A stretch of DNA of 64,000 bases from Oasisia sp. SBJ-2009 (GCA_964017155.1 OZ024854.1:53215478-53279477), one strand, 5' to 3'. Positions 37,601 to 48,060 are shown, counted from the stretch's first letter. The notes: a model not told the origin generated them from the sequence alone. Numbers and translations: made by a program.

Positions 37601-37677
37601 CAAACCTCGTCCTCCAGCCACTTTTTGTCAACAAACCTTGTCCTCCAGCCACTTTCTGTCAACAAACCTTGTCCTCC
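34659..37677 (+). repeat. 31-bp minisatellite, about 97 units
   Basis: The unit runs CTTGTCCTCCAGTCACTTTC then TGTCCACAAAC (31 bp). Up to about 36430 most units have AGTCAC and TCCAC or TCTAC. From about 36440 most have AGCCAC with TCAAC. A block of the first type reappears at about 36915-37045 inside the second. Several units near 36240-36400 are 32 bp (CCTTTCAGCCACATTC). A nine-unit block recurs 279 bp apart (36841 versus 37120), which is higher-order structure. The unit has no stop codon in any + frame and its length is not a multiple of three, so three frames stay open for hundreds of codons with a 31-residue period. I do not read this as a protein. Confidence 0.97.
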
Positions 37678-38819
37678 ATATCGACAGTTGCCCATGGTGG
37701 CAGTTTTATGAATATAGTTTTCCGACATTTCGTTTGCGTTGTATGGATATCGATGTTTTCTCGTCTTCGACGCTTTCTTATGCTGTTTGTCGCACATTCG
37801 TAAGATACGGTTCATCAAGCCGATGTAGATAGCTATAGCAGGGGCCCTCCGCACATTCTATGTAGTTCCACTTGTTATGTCTTACTAGTGACCTGCTAAT
37901 GATGCCTGACATGTTGCCATTTGTAAAAACCAACTAAACAGCTACTACTCACGTATTTTGTCTTACTCTGTTATTTAGCGGTTGTTCTCGAAAGAAATTC
38001 TACGATAGCGAATGCTACAAGATGGAGGTAAATTTGCTGACCAAATATATGTAAAAATAATAACATTAATAACGATGTGAACCTTTCGATCTGATTACTA
38101 TCTTCACACACGGCACCTGTTGATTCTTTACACCAGACAGTACGTGGGACTGGCCGTCGGTCCGTTTAACCTTTATTCCATGCATATCTCCATCTAGTGG
38201 CCTTTGGTACGCATATATTCCCACGTAGCGTCGGTAGGCATAAATGCCAGAGAACGCAGATCAATGCCATCCTCTGCCGCCACCGTGATGTCCCCACGTT
38301 CCATCTCCGGCATGGCTAGCCAATTACCTGAGATATAAACGTTTAGACCGGTGTCGCGGTCCAGAACGTTGATGCAGTCCAGAACGTCGAAGGTTAGCAG
38401 TTCATTTCACGAGGTTCATGTCAAAGGTTAGCGGTTCATGGCGAAGGTTAGCGCGACGGTATGCAACGTCGAGCAGTCCAGAACATCGTGCCAGAATGTC
38501 GAGACTGAGTTCATGACCCCCGCGGCGACAGTGTTACATAAGAAATAATGTTTGCGCGCTGCAGCGACGACCTACGTTTATCCTGGGATAAACTGCCAGA
38601 GTTATATGTCACGAAGACGCGGGGATTTGTATTCAATGCTGCACGTACTATAGACTGCATTGAAAACCATGGCTGTAACGAAGCCATAACATGCACAACG
38701 CTCTGAGACTGAGACAGGGACATTAAGAAAACACTGTTTATAAATAATTACAAATAATGATGATTGTGAGGTTTTGTTATGTTTATTAATAATAATTTCA
38801 AGAAAGGAAGCGCATCAAT
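37678..38819. other. Intergenic; short repeated phrase near 38.36-38.51 kb
   Basis: No gene found. The phrases CAGTCCAGAACGTCG and GGTTAGC(A/G)GTTCAT recur several times between 38360 and 38505 with variation. Confidence 0.45.
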
Positions 38820-39700
38820 ATGATCAGGTATAATGTAAAAGAATTTCAATTTATCAGAAATATGAATGAGGATAAAATGGCATCGAACTAAGTCAACAAA
38901 CCTGGGAAGGTGTGCTAAAAATTGATGATGTTAATCAAGCATATGACTCTTTTCTACACATATTTATGGATATATTTAACAAACACTGTCCAGTAACAAA
39001 AGTTCCCCAAAAAACTTTGAAAATAAAAAACCTGGTTCACCAATGGTTTAAAACATGCTTGTGCAAAGAAAAATAAGTTATATAAAGCATTCATTTTAAT
39101 GAGATCTGCAGAAGCAGTGGTGTCGCACACGGATGGATTTAGAGTTATTTAGAAAATAGAAAGCAATTTGTCAGTTTTAATAACTGTCATTCAGAAATAC
39201 TAAATGTATCGTGTGGTGTCCCTCAGGGAACCATTTTGGGACCAATATTATTTATAATGTATATTAATCACATCTGTAAAGTCTCACAAGTGTTCAAGTA
39301 TATTTTAGTTGCTGATGATACAAATCTATTATGTTGTGATAGAGACTTAAATGAACTTGTTTGGGTGATAAATGGTGGATTAACAACTGCAGACATGGTT
39401 TTTTGTTAATAGATTGTCTCGTAATATATCAAAAATCAATTACACGATTTGTGGTATAATCACAGAATAACTGCAGATATTTGTATTGTGCTGAAGTATG
39501 GGGTAACACATATGCTACAAATATACTTTGTTTAGTTTTATTACAGAAAAGGGTTATAAGATTAATTTGTGGTGCCCACAAACTTACTGTTTCACAATGT
39601 ACATAATTTATTCTTAAAATTCCAGATCTTGTAAAACTAAAAACTGCTATAATTATGTTTAAGGCATATCATTATATATTACCAATGAATGTTCAATAGG
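38820..39700 (+). pseudogene. Decayed LINE: RT-domain remnants
   Basis: The pre-RT piece reads QTWEGVLKIDDVNQAYDSFL and IFNKHCPVTKV (about 38900-39020). An RT piece then follows: YLENRKQFVSFNNCHSEILN, SCGVPQGTILGPILFIMYIN, and after a short gap VADDTNLLCC, which carries the catalytic (F/Y)xDD-type motif as VADD (about 39160-39340). A C-terminal piece has YCAEVWGNTYATN and LLQKRVIRLICGAHK. The part of RT between the first two pieces is missing, and frames change between pieces. The motifs are typical of CR1/Rex1-like LINEs; the exact clade is not certain. Confidence 0.8.
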
Positions 39701-40085
39701 TTGCTGAAATATTCCATCCACCCAGACACAATTGCTGGTTTCTCTGTGAGCATTTGTGAACCTTCCGCATCTCTAATTGGCGCAACAGCAGCAAAACTTA
39801 ATCTGCAAATAAGCATCGACCAGTGCCAAGTGCCTGGTGGTACAAGAAAGCTGATGAACTACAAAAGCTAGCTGATTGAAATTCTTCAAAAGGATTCTTC
39901 GCTGCAATCAAACAGGTCCTTTTCCATACTCAGATGGTCCCGTGAGCTTCAGCGGCACGTCCAGTTGGTCAGAGTCGCACTAGACGACTACTGGAAGGGT
40001 GCCATCTGGCAGAGGACAGCGCACGATAGGCAGATATGGAAGCAGGATGCCTTCGCGTAACCACGGGACACTATGGCTGCACGAT
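39701..40085 (+). pseudogene. Possible second transposon ORF tail
   Basis: Frames here read AGFSVSICEPSASLIGATAA and later ALDDYWKGAIW, TAHDRQIWKQDAFA, PRDTMAARC. The DRxxWK..A.A..RDTMAA ending resembles tails of some retrotransposon ORFs. Stops interrupt it. The assignment is weak. Confidence 0.3.
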
Positions 40086-40105
40086 GCTGATGATGATGAT
40101 AATGA

Positions 40106-40187
40106 TATATATATACATACATACATACATGCATGCATGCGTACATACGTACATACGTACATACGTACATACGTACATACGATACAT
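40106..40187. repeat. CATA / CATG / CGTACATA microsatellite
   Basis: AT dinucleotides followed by ACAT, GCAT and TACG tetramers, just downstream of the transposon remnants. Confidence 0.93.
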
Positions 40188-40459
40188 GCATAGGTAGGCC
40201 TTATGTAACTTCAGATATCCAACTGAGATACAGGTGAATAAAAAATAAATACAAATATATTTAAAAACAACAACACTATTGCTAACCTTTGCATTTAAAT
40301 CAACCTCAGCATGACATGATCAACTTTTCAGTAATTTAGTCATATACATGATCTAAGCAATAATTACACACGTATCGCGTTGTATGTTCGGTAACAAAAC
40401 ACTGACGTTGTTGCTGTTGACGTAATTCTATTACGAGAAGCATCCCATAATACGAATAA

Positions 40460-40570
40460 TACGTCTGTGCGCGCGCGGCGACCATCTCGTGCGTCGCTCA
40501 CCATCTGGACGTGCCGCTGAAGCTCGCGGACCATCTGAGTCTGGAAAAGGACTAGGACACCGTAAACGAG
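40460..40570 (+). promoter_or_regulatory. CpG-rich 5' flank of the dehydrogenase gene
   Basis: Sharp rise in CpG (GTGCGCGCGCGGCG) about 100 bp before the start codon, in otherwise AT-rich DNA. The phrase ACCATCT appears three times. This is likely 5' UTR plus core promoter; no TATA box is obvious. Confidence 0.45.
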
Positions 40571-41677
40571 ATGGCGCCGCAGTCATCGCAACCGCCCGTG
40601 GTACTGGTGACCGGCGCGAACGGCTACATCGCGATGCACATCGTCCAGCAACTGTTGAAGATCCGACGTTTTCGTGTCCGCGGCACAGTGCGAGACCTGA
40701 GCAATAAGAGCAAAGTGGACCCGCTGAGGGCGCTAGACACGAACGACAAGAGCCCGAGGCTAGAGGTGGTCCAGGCGGAGCTGCTGGACGGACCGTCGTG
40801 GGTCGCCGCGGCCGCCGGCTGCACGTACGTCATCCACTCGGCGTGTCCGTTCCCGAACCAGGACGAGCACGAGGACAAGGCGATCAATTTGGCGGTCGAG
40901 GGCACGCTGAACGTGCTGAAGGCGTGCCGTGTCGTCACGTCCGTTCGCCGGGTCGTCCTCACGAGCTCCGTCGCCGCCGTCAGCGCGCTGCTCGACGACG
41001 ACAAGTACAAACTGGTGACGGAGAACGACTGGGCGACGGCCGCCCACCTGACGTCCTATGCGAAGAGCAAGCTGCAAGCGGAGGTGAAGGCGTGGCAGTA
41101 CGTCGAGAACCTGACGCCGAAGCAGCGCTTCCAGCTGACGGTCATCAACCCGAGCTTCGTGATGGGCCCGGTCCTGTCGGGCAGCGTCTCCTCGACGAGC
41201 ATGCTGGTGCCGAAGCGGCTGCTCGAACGACAGATGCCGTTGGTTCCGCACATCAACATTCCCATTGTCGACGTGCGGGACGTCGCCGCCGCGCATATCA
41301 AGGCGATGACGGTCCGCAAGGCGGCCGGCCAACGCCACCTCGTCCACGGCGCCAACATTTGGCTGGAGGAGATCTCCGACATCCTCGCGGCGGAGTTTGG
41401 CCGATACGGCTACAAGGTTCCGACGAAGAACGCGCCGTACCCGATCATGTGGCTGGTTAGTATATTCGACAAGACGCTCCGACCCATCCTGCCGATGTAC
41501 GGCAAAGAGACACGTATCGATAATTCGCGCATGAAGAACGTGCTCGGCGTCCAACCTACCGACATCAAGTCGACAATGATTGACATGGCCTACAGCATGA
41601 TAGACATGGGCATTATCTACAGGGCGCCACAATACACCGGTCGGCTAACCAGAATACCATCAGTATATGTGACTTAG
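40571..41677 (+). CDS. NAD(P)-dependent extended short-chain dehydrogenase, DFR/GRE2-like
   Basis: Predicted NAD(P)H-dependent carbonyl reductase of the dihydroflavonol-4-reductase / yeast GRE2-ARI1-like branch of the extended SDR superfamily; cytosolic, since no signal peptide is seen. The 368 residues carry the Rossmann motif TGANGYIA (14-21), an Arg in GTVRD (41) that suits NADP binding, VIHSACPF (87-94), the catalytic Ser region VVLTSSVAAV (128-137) and the catalytic YAKSK (Tyr163, Lys167). DVRDVAAAHIKAM (234-246) is the conserved active-site-flanking helix. The length is normal for the group. The start has G at -3 and G at +4. The gene is a single exon and much more GC-rich than its surroundings, with mostly C/G third positions. 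That may reflect retroposition, transfer or strong codon bias. The substrate cannot be told from sequence. Confidence 0.92.
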   Translation: MAPQSSQPPVVLVTGANGYIAMHIVQQLLKIRRFRVRGTVRDLSNKSKVDPLRALDTNDKSPRLEVVQAELLDGPSWVAAAAGCTYVIHSACPFPNQDEHEDKAINLAVEGTLNVLKACRVVTSVRRVVLTSSVAAVSALLDDDKYKLVTENDWATAAHLTSYAKSKLQAEVKAWQYVENLTPKQRFQLTVINPSFVMGPVLSGSVSSTSMLVPKRLLERQMPLVPHINIPIVDVRDVAAAHIKAMTVRKAAGQRHLVHGANIWLEEISDILAAEFGRYGYKVPTKNAPYPIMWLVSIFDKTLRPILPMYGKETRIDNSRMKNVLGVQPTDIKSTMIDMAYSMIDMGIIYRAPQYTGRLTRIPSVYVT

Positions 41678-41922
41678 ACTATTTACGTCTCATGGAACAC
41701 TGTTCACATTGTCTTCATTTTGCTTACACATTTCTTCGAGTTTTTCAAAATACCTTTTAACAAGGTGGAGCTAACTATTAATGCTCGTCGAGGTCTGGTC
41801 AAATGTTGTGACAAAGCAAGAGACGAACATGGCTTCAGTTATCCTCCTCGTTTCTGATTGTAGGACGCCATATACAACATTTATCATTCTATCAAAATGG
41901 CAGTACATGTTGGTGTAATGCA

Positions 41923-41937
41923 ATAAAACTAATAAAG
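41923..41937 (+). terminator. Poly(A) signals of the dehydrogenase gene
   Basis: Two AATAAA hexamers (41923-41928 and 41932-41937), about 245 bp after the stop codon, followed within 10 bases by GTGTGTG, a GU-rich downstream element. Confidence 0.7.
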
Positions 41938-42640
41938 CAATAAGTGTGTGAAAGGTTTATACCTGCATCGTAGTGTCCGGCATTGCACTATTATTAGGAA
42001 CCTCCAAATCCGCAAAGGGCGCGTCGTGGGTCGGTTGCAATTTGTGTCCACTAGGCTTTTTTGCTCATGAGGGGAGGCCCAAAGAAACTCCTTTTAAGAG
42101 CCCCGTATTAATGGTATGACGGTGGAACCACATTTTCTGAGACCCAAAATAAATGAGTGAATATGCGATATGTTCGGATAATTATATCTTAGTAGCATGT
42201 TGAGGACATTTTGCCTAGTAGTTAGAATATTTAATTAGAATACCTTGAACACTTCATACAAATCGGATTGTAACTAAATCGTTTTAAATTTACCGCCTAT
42301 TTGTTCAGGATTGCGCTGACGCAATGACGGCCATCTTGGAATAATATAATATCTAATCTAACTGCATCTTTGAACACGATAATATTTCAAAAAACGATTT
42401 AGGTGTAAATAAATATCTAAATATATAATCTTTTTAATTTTAATATTTCAAATGTATATGTTTATTTTAGCATCCTATCACTAATTATTGGCATAGTGAG
42501 ATTTTCATTAGCTAATCAATGCGTATGCTGCTCATAGTAAATGGTTCGTTTTAAATTTATTTACACAGAAACGTCGCCAAGAGATATGTCAAGGTAGACA
42601 AACAGAGCTGCTATAGAAATATGTACTATATGTCATACTG
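41938..42640. other. Intergenic, nothing recognised
   Basis: AT-rich spacer between the dehydrogenase gene and a MITE. Confidence 0.5.
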
Positions 42641-43501
42641 TTAAAGGACAAAAAAGTTAAATGTTTCGTGGCATACACCTAATAGAGTTAATATAAAGTA
42701 ACAATTTCCACATATACTCAATTTTATTACGCCAGCGGTTTACCATAATTTTTTTTTTTTAATACCCAGCCATCCAAATACTATGTGCTACCCCATCTTA
42801 GACGAAGAATGACGTCACGACGGTGATCGAGGCGCTCTCCACGTAGATTCCCTGCATGGGGTTTGGCTGTTGTCATGAAATGGCTGCAACTCGGCAACGC
42901 GCGTAACATGCTGATGACGGTAAATATAAAGTTGTCTATTATTGTTATCGCTGAAATCATCCCATCAACTGATGATACATGTCTACATCAAAGCATTTCT
43001 CATCCAAATGGACCGAGCAAAGTGAACTGTACTTGGACTGGAGGGATTCCAAACAGTACGCCCGCAAATCACCAATGTGAATCCATTGCTTCAATACTAC
43101 CGGTTGTTTCAACTATTATTGCAACCGTATGCCAAACACGAAGGCATAATTACTCAAGTTTACCATAGATTTAACCACAGATTTAGATATACGTCTATAA
43201 GCAGCTGCTAGATGTCACGCCGACTGAACGAACTGTCGAAGACTCGAAGTTGTTGACCCTTAACAACGTCGCAGGAAGCTGACCGGCTTCAGAATGCCGC
43301 GCTCTGAATGGCCAAGCCAAGTTAACCCTTCACCTATGGCGGCGTCTAGACCATCGTGGATTTCGTTAGAATTTTAGACTTTAAAGTCACATTCTGAGTA
43401 AACCGCTGACGTTAAAATATTGAGTATATGTGGAAATTGTTACTTTGTATAAACTCTATTAGGTGTATGACACGAAACCGTAGCCTTTTTTTGTCCTTTA
43501 A
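42641..43501. mobile_element. TTAA-flanked MITE, piggyBac-like, about 853 bp
   Basis: TTAA at 42641-42644 and again at 43498-43501 flank 853 bp that start AGGACAAAAAA and end TTTTTTTGTCCT. The inverted repeats extend about 100 bp and include CATACACCTAATAGAGTT, AAGTAACAATTTCCACATAT and CAGCGGTTTA, each mirrored at the right end with a few changes. TTAA target sites are typical of piggyBac (and Kolobok) elements. The interior has no transposase; the 101-codon frame at 42863-43168 has no motif. Confidence 0.88.
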
Positions 43502-44998
43502 TAAAGCATATGTAAAGGCTATTTAAACCTGTCGCAAAACGGTATTTGTACTGTTAACTGTCAGTTAACTTGTATAAATACTTACATAAGATACGTTACT
43601 GAAAAGTCTCACAAGAAAATAGTTAGTTAAGTTAAGAGTACACTGGATTCCATCGTGGGTGCAGAGCAATTTACTGGGCCCTGAAGACAGCTGACTAGGA
43701 AAAAGTTGCTAAAAGTCCGACAAATAATCCTGAAAATAAACCAAATAATATAGGTAATATTGGTTATAAGATGCTATTTCAAGGTCATACACATCTCAAT
43801 GTCAAAATATATTGAGGTCAAAAAATTGCGTTTACAAATATATTTGATACACTTTAAGGTTATAGCAGTTTACAACTGCATTTCTGTTGAGTGAGCCAGA
43901 CCCGGTATGAACGTATGCTACTCAGCAGGCTGTGCAGTGGTCACAAATGTTGTATCATTTTCTGAAAATTAAAATTGCCATACTTTTTGACTGCATGAAG
44001 ATATTTAAATTCTGTAAACGCTATCTTGTTACCTAGCATACATAAAATCGACATGCACCATCGTAAACAGGTTAAGTCTATTCTATTTGCAGGTCCCTAC
44101 TACGTCGTTACTTTGATCATATAGCAATATTATTTACAACATTCTGTAGTAGCAGCCCAGTGTTCTCTTTATACGGACTTCATACACCGATTTTGTGGTC
44201 TTGTTAACTGTGTTGCAACTCTGTTCTGAGAATATGGAAAGGGTCTACCTTCTCAAGTAACGTTAGTCGGTGCGCGGTGTTGATTCACCGTGTTCACTTA
44301 TAATTCCCACTAACAAATAGAAGCGTCTATGTAAATAAAATATTGCCGTCATCGTTGTTCTTTTCTTCTCTGTGGCTTACGTTGCCACTGCGTGTGGTCA
44401 ACAACGGATCATACATGTCGGATATTATATCAACCTACAGTGATGTTAGTGGCATGATTCACCATTTCTCCATTAGAGAGGCTGAGTGTGGCTGGGGGCA
44501 TCTGCCCCACTTCGCCTAGTGGGACAACAGGAAGTCATTTGTCACTGCTCTGACCCGTCTTCAGCCTGGAATAGTGATACTTGACACTATGTTGTTCACA
44601 AATAGTACCGCTCCTAATCTTATTGACTAGTATTGGAAGTTAAGTTTATGGTGAATAATTAGTAATAAAACAATGAAAAATATGAATGACCAATAAAATG
44701 ACTCAACAATAAATATACATTGATTCAAAACATTGTATTGCCAATAGTTATGGTATTCCTTGGCATTCTTCTATTTTCTGCGAGTTTACCCTATACCCTC
44801 ATTTTTAAACTGGCCATTGGGATCTCACTGAGAAGTTGTACAAGAACACATTAAGAATTCCTCAGCATTATCAAGTGACCATGCAGTGTTGGGTGAGTAC
44901 CATATATGTCTTTACTTTCTGCATATGTTAATTGGGATGGCTATACATAGTCTCGGTCCGTGGTTCATTTGAATTGTTACACGCCAAAGTCAGCTAGG
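43502..44998. other. 1.5-kb stretch without recognised genes
   Basis: AT-rich; no gene, RNA or clear repeat. Confidence 0.45.
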
Positions 44999-45836
44999 TC
45001 TTCCAGTTAACTGGCCTTGAGTATTAGATCCTTTTCAAAACGTATTTTACTCACCTTTTTGATGTGTATGTCTTTGGAATACCATGATTTATTTAGGCTA
45101 TGGAAAAACTACTCTTGTTTCTTATAAGAAATTAGTAAAAGCATAATTATTTATGTGGTGCAGTTTTACATTAAAAGGCCCCTTTGTCTTTGACAACCGA
45201 AAGGAAGGGCTTCAAGTCCCAAATTATAATGAAAAGGGATTCTTTGAAAACTTTAAACTCCTTGTAATGTGGACAATGTTTTATTAATCCTGTTATGTAA
45301 TTAATTTATGTAATTCTACGTCAGATAACTGTATGTATTTTTATTGTATCTTATGTATACATTCCAGATGCTGTCAGAAAGAAAGAAGTGGTAATTAAAC
45401 AACACCAAGAGAAGATTCAGGAAGTCTTTATAACTGCCTGAATGACGTTAGAAAACACCAGATGGAGAATGCAGCTGGGTGAGCAAGCTTATGGGCAGAC
45501 ATATTTTGAGCAGTTTCTTCATCAAATAGTTGAATTGTCATATGCCACAGCTAGGAAATAATGAGCACACGTCGCAAGTTTGCATTCATTTTTAAATTAA
45601 TTGCTTGTATTGGAATTGTTTATGTCTATTCCAGTATATTGCTGGAAGTTAAAGTGTAAAAAATTGATATTCATTGTACCAGAACAGTTAAATGGCCTAA
45701 GTATTAGGGCCTTTTCAAAACTTTTGTGTGTGTGCATGTGTTTAGAATGCCATTCTACAGCATATAAATAAAGTTAGTAAAAACATTTTGAAAAGGCCAT
45801 AATTAGCTAATAATTTAGGCCAGTTAACTGGAAGAT
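44999..45836. mobile_element. Inverted-repeat-bounded segment, possible MITE
   Basis: TCTTCCAGTTAACTGGCC followed by TTGAGTATTAG and CCTTTTCAAAA at the left is mirrored at the right as CATTTTGAAAAGG...GGCCAGTTAACTGGAAGA. A third, direct copy of the same motif (CAGTTAAATGGCCTAAGTAT then CCTTTTCAAAA) lies at about 45684-45721. No target-site duplication is evident. Confidence 0.5.
45087..45655. repeat. Direct duplication, copy 1
   Basis: Shares long colinear similarity with 46353-46826, including ATTATTTATGTGGTGCAG, CCCAAATTATAATGAAAAGG, TTGAAAACTTTAAACTC and TTATGTATACATTCCAGATG. The copies are diverged and have different indels. The shared sequence contains no convincing reading frame. Confidence 0.8.
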
Positions 45837-45879
45837 TACCATGACATTATCAGTGGATGAATTGCAAAACAAAACCTCT

Positions 45880-46060
45880 TTATGGTCTGAGCTAGAAGAG
45901 AGGACTAGAGGACATGGAGTTACATTAGCAAAGAAGCGGTGTAGACTATATATTAGAATTTTCATTTTCACAAAGAACAGTAAACGAATGGAACAGATTA
46001 TCAGCTGATTGTGCTCATATTGTTAATATATTTAAAAATAATATGACATATACTTAAGAA
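45880..46060 (+). pseudogene. LINE RT-ORF C-terminal fragment
   Basis: One frame reads EERTRGHGVTLAKKRCRLYI; a shifted frame continues FSQRTVNEWNRLSADCAHIV and NIFKNN. This order (R-L-DIRK-FSQR-N-WN-LS...V..FKN) is typical of the end of a CR1-like LINE ORF. A frameshift sits near 45965. Confidence 0.7.
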
Positions 46061-46164
46061 GGGCCGGGTATGCTTAGATAGATAGGTTGGACTCTCGATA
46101 AACCAAAGGTCTTCCTAGTCCACTTGACATCTATAGTTGAATCTCTAGGTGGCAATCTTGTTAA

Positions 46165-46275
46165 AGAGTGTGTGTGTGCGTGCGTGTGTGTATGTTTGTG
46201 TGTGAGTGTGTGTGTATGTTTGTGTGTGAGTGTGTATGTGTCTCTGTGTGTTGTATGTTTGTGAGTGGTAGTGTG
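46165..46275. repeat. GT-rich imperfect microsatellite
   Basis: GTGTGTGAGTGTGTGTATGT-type units repeated several times. Confidence 0.85.
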
Positions 46276-46352
46276 GGGATGTATGTGATGGGTGAAATAC
46301 TTATGCATTCATGCACTTTCTATCAGCTTATTATTATACACAGTTTTTACTA

Positions 46353-46826
46353 GGTATTTATTTAGGCTTCAGAAAAACCTACTCTTGTTTCTGATAGAAA
46401 ATTAGTCAAAACGTAATTATTTATATGGTGCAGTTTTTCATTAAAAGGATTCTGATACCCCAAAGGAAAGCTTTCATGTCCCAAATTATAATGAAAAGGC
46501 ATTCTTTGAAAACTTTAAACTCTTTGTAATGTGGACAGTTTTAATTAAACCTGTTAATGTAATTGTTTTATGTAATTCTATATCATATGACTCTATGTGA
46601 TATATCTTCTTATGTATACATTCCAGATGCTGTCACAGTGTCAGAAAGATACGGTAAACAACATCAAGAAAAGACCCGATGGAGAACGTAGTTGGATGAG
46701 CAAATAGACATATTTTTAGCAATTTCTTATCAAATAGTTTGCATTTTTTATTATTTGCTTCTTATATATTGTATTGGAGTTGTTATGTCTATATAGTATT
46801 CCAGTGTATTGCAGGAAGTAAAAATA
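46353..46826. repeat. Direct duplication, copy 2
   Basis: Second copy of 45087-45655, about 1.27 kb downstream, shorter by several deletions. Confidence 0.8.
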
Positions 46827-47048
46827 AGTTTTTATAAGATGAATATTATACAGTAATAACTAATAACCATGTTTATCAGTTATCTGACAATGCATGACAG
46901 TTATTTATTTAAACGTTCAAGTTAATTTATAAAACAGACAGTATTATATATACAAACCTGTAATTCTTTGTTTGTTAATAATTAAAATGTCATGTTTAAA
47001 TGAACAAATTGGACTTGCATTGTTATTGTGCATAAAACAGTTTCAGAC

Positions 47049-47490
47049 ATAAAAATAAAAAAGACATCTTGATATAATAGATGTAAAAAAATTGACGTCA
47101 TTTAGTCTTTCATATGCTGCGTGATTTTGACGTCTGTTAGATATCAAAAATAAGACATCTTTTCAAGGTCTAATTTTTGACATCTAAAAGATGTCTCAAG
47201 ATTGACGTAAACATATTGACGTCATTTAGATATCAAACATAGGACACCTTTTTGACGTCTGAAAGAGGTCTCAAGATTGACATCATATATAGATGTCAAA
47301 AATAGGACATATTTTTGACGTCTAAAAGAGGTCTCAAGATTGACATCATTTAGATGTCAGAAACAGGACATCGTTTTGACGTCTAAATAAAACGTCTAAT
47401 CATTGACGTCATTTAGTCTTTCATATGCTGCGTGATTTTGACCGCCATTAGATGTCAAAAAAGACGTCTTTTAGACGTCAAAATATACCA
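47049..47490. repeat. Array of imperfect palindromic units around GACGTC
   Basis: Units of roughly 60-70 bp, each a near-palindrome such as TTTTTGACATCTAAAAGATG, alternate TTTGACGTCTAAAAGAGGTC and TAGATGTCAAAAATAGGACA. A longer block (ATTGACGTCATTTAGTC then TTTCATATGCTGCGTGATTTTGAC) is repeated exactly at 47091 and 47402. It looks like a foldback-type element or the end of an unknown DNA transposon. Confidence 0.7.
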
Positions 47491-47949
47491 CTTTTGCCCA
47501 CTGGCACTGGGCTGCATGCATGCATGAGTATGTGTGAATTCGATCAGAATCTTGAAACTATGACAATGAGATAAATTCAGAAAGAGAATGTGCATATGTT
47601 TGCGAAAAGAACTGGATCAGAATAATTTTGTGAATGAATACAAGCGTAGACAATTGTGAATTGAGACCTGGGTCTGGGATGGGAGCTAGTGATAGAACGA
47701 GAGGTTTTGTTGAGGAAACGACTGACATGTAGAAAGAATAGGTGTAGAATGGTTGACAAAACAATAAAGATAGCCTGATAATGAAATGACAAAGGAGGCG
47801 AAGAAGTTTTACGACGGAGACGGAAGCCTGAGTGTGTAAGAATAAATTTGACGAGTTGTGAGAGAAACAGAAAATTAAGGCACGAGTGGAGGTTTGAATG
47901 CCATCAAGATTTAGTAGATCAAGCTACGTACAGATGGCGATACCATAGT
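47491..47949. other. Spacer before the MULE insertion
   Basis: Short motif-free open frames on the minus strand; nothing recognised. Confidence 0.45.
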
Positions 47950-47958
47950 AACAAACCG
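47950..47958. other. Target-site duplication, left (AACAAACCG)
   Basis: Nine bases, identical to 53799-53807, lie immediately outside the inverted termini. MULE transposons characteristically make 8-11 bp duplications. Confidence 0.8.
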
Positions 47959-48060
47959 GTACCCGGTGATCTCGGACTTTCGCGATCTCGGACTAAGTGA
48001 TCTCGGACTGTTTCGGTGATCTCGGACTAAGTGATCTCGGACTGTTTCGGTGATCTCGGC
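47959..48060 (+). repeat. Left terminal inverted repeat with iterated GTGATCTCGGAC
   Basis: GTGATCTCGGACTAA and GTGATCTCGGACTGTTTCG alternate, giving a 34-bp period. The core GTGATCTCGGAC or a close variant appears about six times within about 95 bp. Iterated subterminal motifs of this kind are commonly transposase-binding sites. Confidence 0.9.

Noticed and set aside
34659..37677. CRISPR-like array of 31-bp units
   Set aside because: Units are directly adjacent without unique spacers, and the genome is animal; it is a minisatellite.
34383..37832. Very long open frames (up to 1037 codons) as a repetitive secreted or adhesive protein
   Set aside because: All three + frames are open because the 31-bp unit lacks stops and is not a multiple of three. 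Frame choice changes at 32-bp units, and there is no start, signal peptide or conserved frame.
40760..41632. 290-codon minus-strand open frame over the dehydrogenase gene
   Set aside because: Shadow of the real gene: GC-rich codons on the + strand leave the opposite strand free of stops. It has no domain, while the + frame has a complete SDR signature.
42863..43168. 101-codon frame inside the TTAA MITE as a transposase
   Set aside because: No piggyBac DDD motifs or cysteine-rich domain, and far too short.
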